Shown here piece by piece: positions 42,261-46,624 of a stretch of DNA of 46,624 nucleotides. The notes below the pieces were generated by a model. It was given only the letters and a program-made list of their open reading frames with translations. It searched no databases and had not been told where the DNA came from. Made by a program: the position numbers and the translations under genes. Each line of letters starts with the position of its first letter. Within the stretch, counting starts at the first letter, position 1. This DNA is from Paraburkholderia tropica (GTDB taxonomy: Bacteria; Pseudomonadota; Gammaproteobacteria; Burkholderiales; Burkholderiaceae): contig NZ_CAJZAR010000034.1 in NCBI RefSeq assembly GCF_914484835.1, forward strand, positions 1-46,624. The letters run 5' to 3'.

Positions 42261-42440
42261 TTATTTCACGGCGAATAGCGTCAGGTTCATGAACACCTTG
42301 AACACGAAGCCCAGCGAGACCGCCGCGCCCACGCCGCCGCACCAGAGCAGCACGAACCAGAGCCAGCCGGGCAGCTTGCCCGCGCGGGTCGGCGCGGCGT
42401 TTTGAGGGGCTTTCTCAGTGATAGTGATGGGTGTCGCCAT
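42261..42440 (-). CDS. Small third subunit of cytochrome bd (DUF2474/CydX-like), 59 residues
   Basis: A 59-residue protein whose ATG lies within the 3' end of cydB (26-base overlap in another frame). Residues 1-24 are polar (MATPITITEKAPQNAAPTRA then GKLP). Residues 25-56 form one membrane helix (GWLWFVLLWCGGVGAAVSLG then FVFKVFMNL). A basic or polar head, one helix with the LGW/W-leu-leu-W pattern, and a position right after cydB are the hallmarks of DUF2474 and CydX subunits that stabilise bd oxidases. It is too short for most gene callers and easily missed. Confidence 0.8.
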   Translation of the reverse strand: MATPITITEKAPQNAAPTRAGKLPGWLWFVLLWCGGVGAAVSLGFVFKVFMNLTLFAVK

Positions 42441-43419
42441 GGCGGAGCTTGCCTCGGAAGACCCAGTAACCCAGCGCCGTGTACGCGAGGATGATGGGCA
42501 GGATGAACGATGCGCCGATCAGCGTGAAGGTCTGGCTTTCGCGCGGCGCGGCGGCTTGCCAGAGCGTGAGCTGCTGCGGAATCGCATACGGCCACAGGCT
42601 CACGAGCAGGCCCACGTAGCCGAGCAGCACGAGCGCGAGCGCGGCGACGAACGGCGTCTTGTGATGGCGCGACTGCACGGCCCAGCGCATCCACACGGCG
42701 CACGCCACGACCAGCAGCGGCACCGGCGCGAGACGCCAGAACAGGCCCGAATGGAACCAGCGGTCGGCGATGGTCGGGTCCTGCATCGGCGTCCAGGCGC
42801 TCACGAGCGCGATGAAGGCGAGCAGCATCACCGTGAGCGGCCAGACCAGCTTGTGCAGGCGGCGTTGCAGATCGCCCTCGGTCTTGGCGACGAGCCAGCA
42901 GCTGCCGAGCAGCGCGTACGTCGCCACGAGGCCGAAGCCCGAGAGCAGCGTGAACGGCGTGAGCCAGCCGAAGGCGTCGCCGGCGAACTGGCCGTTCGCC
43001 ATCGGAATGCCTTGCAGGAAAGCGCCCAGCGCGATGCCCTGGAAGAACGCCGCGCCCGTCGAGCCGCCGATGAAGGCGAGATCCCACAGATGCTTCGTGC
43101 GGTTCGCCTTGGCGCGGATCTCGAACGAGACGCCACGGAAAATCAGGCACGCGAGCATGAAGACGAGCGGCAGATAGAGCGCCGAGAGCACGGTCGAATA
43201 GACGATCGGGAACACGGCGAACAGACCCGCGCCGCCCAGCACGAGCCAGGTTTCGTTGCCGTCCCAGACGGGCGCGACGGTGTTCATCATGAGATCGCGT
43301 TCCTCTTCGTCGGGGAAGAACGGAAACACGATGCCGATGCCCAGATCGAAGCCGTCGAGCACGACGTAGAGCAGAAGGCCGAGCGCGATGATCGCGGCCC
43401 AGATGACGGTGACATCCAT
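42415..43419 (-). CDS. cydB: Cytochrome bd ubiquinol oxidase subunit II (CioB/CydB)
   Basis: A 334-residue inner-membrane subunit with about eight or nine helices. Conserved stretches include LLLYVVLDGFDLGIGIVFPF near the start, VAPVWDGNETWLVLGGAGLF, and GIALGAFLQGIPMANGQFAG. It pairs with CydA in a quinol-oxidising terminal oxidase that does not pump protons. The length is that of the cyanide-insensitive (Cio) branch; E. coli CydB is somewhat longer. It follows cydA by 56 bases and is overlapped by the small-subunit gene. Confidence 0.93.
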   Translation of the reverse strand: MDVTVIWAAIIALGLLLYVVLDGFDLGIGIVFPFFPDEEERDLMMNTVAPVWDGNETWLVLGGAGLFAVFPIVYSTVLSALYLPLVFMLACLIFRGVSFEIRAKANRTKHLWDLAFIGGSTGAAFFQGIALGAFLQGIPMANGQFAGDAFGWLTPFTLLSGFGLVATYALLGSCWLVAKTEGDLQRRLHKLVWPLTVMLLAFIALVSAWTPMQDPTIADRWFHSGLFWRLAPVPLLVVACAVWMRWAVQSRHHKTPFVAALALVLLGYVGLLVSLWPYAIPQQLTLWQAAAPRESQTFTLIGASFILPIILAYTALGYWVFRGKLRHGDTHHYH

Positions 43420-43475
43420 GTTTGGCTTGCCTCGTTGCGTATCGTTGCGTATGCGGATGAAAGTGCGGCCGGGTA

Positions 43476-44936
43476 TCAGGCGTCGATCAGCTGATCGGCG
43501 GCGGACATCGGGCGGCGCGCGGTCTGGTTCGCGGCGAGCGCGGGATGCGCTTCATCGGCGTGACCGTGGACCGGTGTGTCGTGCGTGTCGTGCGTGTCAT
43601 TCGAGCCGGGCAGCGCCGGACCCTTGCGCATCAGCTTGAGCAGGTAGTAGATGCCCGTGCCGAACACGAGGAAATACACGGCGACGAACGCCATCAGCGA
43701 AATGCCCACTTGCTGCGCGGTGAGCGGCGACACGGCCTGCGAGGTGCGCATCACGCCGTAGACGACCCACGGCTGGCGGCCCGCTTCGGTCGTGATCCAG
43801 CCCGCGAGCAGCGTGATGAAACCGGTCGGTCCCATCGCCAGCACGAAACGCTGGAACAGGCGCGATTCGTACAGCGTGCCGCGCTTGCGCAGCCACCAGC
43901 CCGCAACGGCCAGCACGATCATCAGGATGCCTAAGCCAACCATCACGCGGAAGGTCCAGAAGATGAGCGTCGAGTTCGGACGCTGATCGGGCGGGAACGA
44001 CTTGAGGCCCTTGATTTCGCCGTCCCAGCTATGCGTGAGGATCAGGCTGCCGAGGTGCGGAATCTTCACGGCGTAGCGCGTGGTTTCCGCCTGCATGTCG
44101 GGAATGCCGAACACGTTGAGCGAGGTGCCGCCTTGCTCGGTGTCCCACAGACCTTCGATCGCGGCGATCTTCGCGGGCTGATATTCGCGCGTGTTCAGAC
44201 CGTGCGCGTCGCCGACGAAAGCCTGCACCGGCGCGAGCACGAGCAGCAGGCCGAGCGCCATCGAGAACATCTTCTTCACGGCGGGGTCGCGGCGGCCCTT
44301 GAGCAGATGCCACGCGCCCGTCGCGGCCACCACCAGCGCGGCCACGATGAAGGCGGCGATCGCCATGTGCGCGAGCCGGTACGGGAACGACGGATTGAAG
44401 ATGATCTTGAGCCAGTCGGTCGGCACCACGTGGCCGTCGACGATCTTGAAGCCTTGCGGCGTCTGCATCCAGCTATTCGACGCGAGAATCCAGAACGTCG
44501 AAATGAGCGTGCCGATGGCGACCATCAGCGTCGCGCCGAAGTGGGCGCGCGCGCTCACGCGGTTCCAGCCGAACAGCATGATGCCGAGGAAGCCGGCTTC
44601 GAGAAAGAACGCCGTCATGACTTCGTACATGAGCAGCGGACCGGTGATGGGACCGGCGAACGACGAGAAGCCGGCCCAGTTGGTGCCGAACTCGTAGCTC
44701 ATCACGACGCCCGAGACCACGCCCATGCCGAACGCCACGGCAAAGATCTTCGACCAGAACAGGCAGAGGTCTTTGTAGAACGGTTTGCGCGTCTTGAGCC
44801 AGCACGCTTCGAGCACCGCGATGAAGCTCGCGAGACCGATGGAGAGCGCGGGAAAGACGATGTGGAATGAAACGGTGAAGGCGAACTGTAGCCGGGCGAG
44901 ATCGAATGCGGATAGAGCGGGGATGGACGATTGCAT
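43476..44936 (-). CDS. cydA: Cytochrome bd ubiquinol oxidase subunit I (CioA/CydA)
   Basis: A 486-residue inner-membrane haem subunit. His25 in TVSFHIVFPALSIGL is the N-terminal haem ligand. GVVSGVVMSYEFGTNW and the periplasmic GRQPWVVYGVMRTSQAVSP also identify the family. The Q loop is short, and the protein is shorter than E. coli CydA (522), as in cyanide-insensitive oxidases. The ATG at 44936 is preferred to longer in-frame starts because AAGG lies eight bases upstream and homology begins there. The tail contains a DTHDTHDT run from a 9-base repeat (43576-43600). An ANR/FNR box lies upstream. Confidence 0.93.
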   Translation of the reverse strand: MQSSIPALSAFDLARLQFAFTVSFHIVFPALSIGLASFIAVLEACWLKTRKPFYKDLCLFWSKIFAVAFGMGVVSGVVMSYEFGTNWAGFSSFAGPITGPLLMYEVMTAFFLEAGFLGIMLFGWNRVSARAHFGATLMVAIGTLISTFWILASNSWMQTPQGFKIVDGHVVPTDWLKIIFNPSFPYRLAHMAIAAFIVAALVVAATGAWHLLKGRRDPAVKKMFSMALGLLLVLAPVQAFVGDAHGLNTREYQPAKIAAIEGLWDTEQGGTSLNVFGIPDMQAETTRYAVKIPHLGSLILTHSWDGEIKGLKSFPPDQRPNSTLIFWTFRVMVGLGILMIVLAVAGWWLRKRGTLYESRLFQRFVLAMGPTGFITLLAGWITTEAGRQPWVVYGVMRTSQAVSPLTAQQVGISLMAFVAVYFLVFGTGIYYLLKLMRKGPALPGSNDTHDTHDTPVHGHADEAHPALAANQTARRPMSAADQLIDA

Positions 44937-45031
44937 ATGCGTGCCTTGCGTGGCTGTATTTGCTTGCGTGACGCATGCGTTGCCGCGTGCGAATGGACGT
45001 AAGCGTAGGGGAAGCCCGCGCGTCGTGCTGC

Positions 45032-45059
45032 GCTGCGACATGCGCCAGCATGTCGCAGC
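45032..45059. promoter_or_regulatory. 12-bp perfect palindrome in the cydA leader
   Basis: GCTGCGACATGC and GCATGTCGCAGC are perfect reverse complements around GCCA, 96 bases before the cydA ATG. The GCGAC/GTCGC half-sites resemble those bound by RegA/RoxR redox response regulators, which control cio genes in Pseudomonas. It could equally act as an mRNA hairpin if transcription starts upstream. Confidence 0.55.
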
Positions 45060-45096
45060 AGTCAATCGTCAAGTGAAAACAGGGTGCGCTAAAGCG

Positions 45097-45110
45097 TTGA
45101 TAAGGATCAA
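45097..45110. promoter_or_regulatory. ANR/FNR box
   Basis: TTGATAAGGATCAA is an exact match to the FNR/ANR consensus TTGAT-N4-ATCAA. It lies 161 bases before the cydA ATG. If it acts at the usual -41.5 position, transcription would start near 45062. Oxygen-responsive control of the bd oxidase is expected. Confidence 0.8.
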
Positions 45111-45160
45111 TTTAGCGAGGAGATTCGCTGCGCTTTGATATGACGCAAGGCGTGTGCGCT

Positions 45161-45180
45161 GCGTCAATTTGCGTCAATTT
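45161..45180. repeat. 10-bp tandem direct repeat upstream of cydA
   Basis: GCGTCAATTT occurs twice in tandem (45161-45170 and 45171-45180), with a third near-copy at 45211-45220 (last base C). An opposite-facing TGACGCA is at 45141-45147, forming a 7-bp inverted repeat with 45160-45166. The spacing suggests cooperative binding of one protein. Confidence 0.6.
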
Positions 45181-45239
45181 GGATCGGCTTCAAGTGGCGT
45201 CGCGCGCTGTGCGTCAATTCGCCCAGGTGCGCGGCGCGT

Positions 45240-45428
45240 TCAGCGCGGATCGCTCCAGAGTTTGCCCGCCGTCGCCCAGTTTTCGGGCTTCACGTCCTGA
45301 AAGATGATGTCGACGGACGAGGCGTCGACGCCCAGCACCTTGCAGGTGGTTTCGGTCAGCGCGGCGGCGAATTCGCGTTTCTGCTCGATGCTGCGTCCTT
45401 CGAACATTTCGATGTGGAATGTCGGCAT
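45240..45428 (-). CDS. 4-oxalocrotonate tautomerase-fold protein lacking Arg39
   Basis: A 62-residue protein starting MPTFHIEMFEGRSIEQKREF, with AAGGAG before the ATG. After Met removal Pro1 is the catalytic base, and Arg11 of the 4-oxalocrotonate tautomerase family is present. Residue 39 is Asp (SSVDIIF) where the classic enzyme has Arg39, and Trp replaces Phe50. It probably forms a hexamer of small beta-alpha-beta units, but its substrate is likely not 2-hydroxymuconate. The gene lies inside a longer frame that obscures it. It is 56 bases downstream of the aldolase-family gene and likely co-transcribed with it. Confidence 0.82.
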   Translation of the reverse strand: MPTFHIEMFEGRSIEQKREFAAALTETTCKVLGVDASSVDIIFQDVKPENWATAGKLWSDPR

Positions 45429-45484
45429 GGTGAGGCTCCTTGTTGGGTGTGGTTTTGTGGTGTCGTTGAGCGTCGAGCGAAAAT

Positions 45485-46261
45485 TCATTCGCGGTACGAA
45501 GCATCCAGGCGGTCGAGCTTGCGCAAGAGCGCGGGCCATTCGAGTTCGCCTTCGATCGCGCCGCCGTCGTCGAGTTGCAGGGCGGTGCGCGCGCAGACTT
45601 CGGGCGGCGGCACGACGAGCGGCACGCCGCCCGCCTGCGCCTGCAATTGAATTTCGCAGGCCTTGATCAGCGTGGCCATCAGCACGAAGGCTTCGGCGAC
45701 GGTGCGGCCCGTGGTGAGCGTGCCGTGATTGCGCAGCAGCATCGCGAACTTCGCGCCGAGATTCGCGGTGAGGCGCGCGCCTTCGGCGGGCGTGAACGCG
45801 AGGCCTTCGTAGTCGTGCCACGCGAGCTGCTCGTAAAAGCGCAGCGCGTGCTGCGAAGCGGGCAGCAGACCGTCGCGTTGCAGTGAGACCGCAATGCCCG
45901 CCGTATTGTGCAGATGCATCACGCAGACGGCGTCCGGGCGCGCGAGATGCACGGCGGCGTGCAGCGCGAAGCCGGTCGCGTTCACGCGATGCGCGCTGTC
46001 GCCGACGATGTGGCCATCCGTGTCGATCTTCACGAGATTCGATGCGCACACTTCGTCGAACGCGAGGCCGAACGGGTTGATCAGAAAGCGGCCGGGCTGG
46101 TCGGGAATCGCGGCGGAGACGTGCGTGTAGATCAGATCGTCCCAGCCGTATAGCGCGATCAGGCGGTACGCGGCGGCGAGATCGACGCGCAGCGTGCGTT
46201 CGGCATCGGACGGCGGCGCGGTGTCGGCGCGAATGCCGGTGGGGCGATGGGCGAAGGACAT
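45485..46261 (-). CDS. Class II aldolase/adducin-family protein
   Basis: A 258-residue cytoplasmic protein with a single class II aldolase/adducin N-terminal domain (about 22-215). Zinc ligands are His116 and His118 (VMHLHNTAG) and His179 (LLRNHGTLT). YTHVSAAIPD and FLINPFGLAFDEV match the family's start. The AGGAAA ribosome site supports this ATG. Members cleave or isomerise phosphorylated sugars, or act as decarboxylases; this sub-branch often has no assigned role. It is 21 bases after the urea-transporter-like gene and 56 before the tautomerase gene. Confidence 0.85.
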   Translation of the reverse strand: MSFAHRPTGIRADTAPPSDAERTLRVDLAAAYRLIALYGWDDLIYTHVSAAIPDQPGRFLINPFGLAFDEVCASNLVKIDTDGHIVGDSAHRVNATGFALHAAVHLARPDAVCVMHLHNTAGIAVSLQRDGLLPASQHALRFYEQLAWHDYEGLAFTPAEGARLTANLGAKFAMLLRNHGTLTTGRTVAEAFVLMATLIKACEIQLQAQAGGVPLVVPPPEVCARTALQLDDGGAIEGELEWPALLRKLDRLDASYRE

Positions 46262-46282
46262 GGCGTTTCCTGTGACGAACGA

Positions 46283-46624
46283 TTAGCGAATGTTGTGCGA
46301 GGCGGATGCGGCGCGCGTGAATCCGCAGACTCGCCACGCGCCATGCACGGCCCAGCCCGCGAGCGCGAACGGCGCGGTCATAGCGGGCAGGCCCAGGCAC
46401 ACGGCGACGAGATGCAGCGCCGCGGCAAGCATCGTCGCACAGATTGCGGCGCGTGCGCCGAGCGTGCAGGCGGCGAGCGCCGCGAGCGCGCCGTTGAAGC
46501 CGCACATGCCCGCGTCGAAACTCGCGCCCGGCACGCCCGCGAGCCATTCGATGCCGCTCGCGAGCGCCGCGCCGCCGAGCGCGTACGCCGCCGCGCGCCG
46601 CGACGAGAGCGCGATGCCCGCGAG
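46283..46624 (-). CDS. Urea-transporter-like membrane protein, C-terminal part (cut by window edge)
   Basis: The frame stays open to the right edge, leaving 113 C-terminal residues. The segment has helices AALASGIEWLAG, GMCGFNGALAALAACTLGAR and GLPAMTAPFALAGWAVHGAW. The GFNG motif followed by a helix and the late LP-x-hydrophobic-T-x-PF motif are the second-repeat signature of bacterial urea transporters (UT family). It would sit in the inner membrane. The N-terminal part is outside the window, so this call needs the flanking sequence. Confidence 0.6.
   Translation of the reverse strand, partial: LAGIALSSRRAAAYALGGAALASGIEWLAGVPGASFDAGMCGFNGALAALAACTLGARAAICATMLAAALHLVAVCLGLPAMTAPFALAGWAVHGAWRVCGFTRAASASHNIR

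Larger units (their letters stand above)
44937..45239. promoter_or_regulatory. 303-base regulatory region upstream of cydA
   Basis: No gene was found in this gap between cydA and the tautomerase gene (both minus strand). It contains, in the direction of cydA transcription, a cluster of TTGACGCA elements (45141-45220), an ANR/FNR box (45097-45110) and a 12-bp palindrome (45032-45059). It is the most site-dense intergenic stretch of the window. No clear -10 was seen at the expected place. Confidence 0.6.

Noticed and set aside
45214..45504. 96-residue minus-strand frame overlapping the tautomerase
   Set aside because: It is a shifted frame of the tautomerase gene without family sequence; the 62-residue frame has the Pro1 start and ribosome site.
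1..46624. tRNA, rRNA, insertion sequence or prophage genes
   Set aside because: None was recognised by eye: no transposase or integrase motifs and no tRNA-like cloverleaf were noticed. A covariance-model search would be decisive for RNAs.

Overview
The window is high-GC, tightly packed chromosomal DNA with the gene repertoire of a Burkholderia-group betaproteobacterium (Burkholderia, Paraburkholderia or Caballeronia). This assignment rests on gene content: a NodT-type RND pump with an IrlRS-like two-component system, an mdc malonate operon, a cioAB-type cytochrome bd, an OprB porin and many LysR regulators. No rRNA, tRNA, CRISPR array, insertion sequence or prophage gene was seen, and nothing looks recently transferred.

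Layout from left to right. 66-8259: a LysR regulator divergent from a FUSC exporter; a 72-residue secreted peptide; a succinyl-CoA:acetate CoA-transferase closed by a strong terminator; two small membrane-protein genes (GlsB/YeaQ-type and MgtC-type); and a second LysR regulator that is a paralogue of the first. 8532-16812: a tripartite RND efflux system (permease, adaptor, NodT lipoprotein) followed by an overlapping response regulator/sensor kinase pair. 16856-20746: AI-2E-type transporter, membrane-anchored metallophosphoesterase, a small membrane protein with a good sigma-70 promoter, and an AlkB-type demethylase.

20888-29499: a complete malonate decarboxylase operon on the minus strand, in the order gntR-mdcA-B-C-D-E-G-H. 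Nearly every junction overlaps. An MFS transporter is divergent from it and is the likely malonate carrier, since no mdcLM, madLM or mdcF gene is seen. 29518-31447: an EamA exporter divergent from a LysR regulator.

31435-39533: the most interesting block. A six-gene minus-strand iron operon begins at a perfect 7-1-7 Fur palindrome. It encodes an OprB-type porin, a secreted beta-propeller-like protein of unknown function, a Tat-exported EfeB deferrochelatase/DyP peroxidase, and a complete FbpABC ferric-iron ABC importer. This suggests an outer-membrane-to-cytoplasm iron route that combines EfeB with FbpABC in place of EfeU/EfeO.

39752-46624: arylamine N-acetyltransferase, an isoprenylcysteine-methyltransferase-like membrane enzyme and an unknown polytopic membrane protein. 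Next comes a cyanide-insensitive-type cytochrome bd operon (cydA, cydB and a 59-residue third subunit overlapping cydB). Its leader holds a perfect ANR/FNR box and a 12-bp perfect palindrome. The window ends with a tautomerase-fold protein lacking Arg39, a class II aldolase-family protein and the C-terminal part of what looks like a urea transporter, cut by the window edge.
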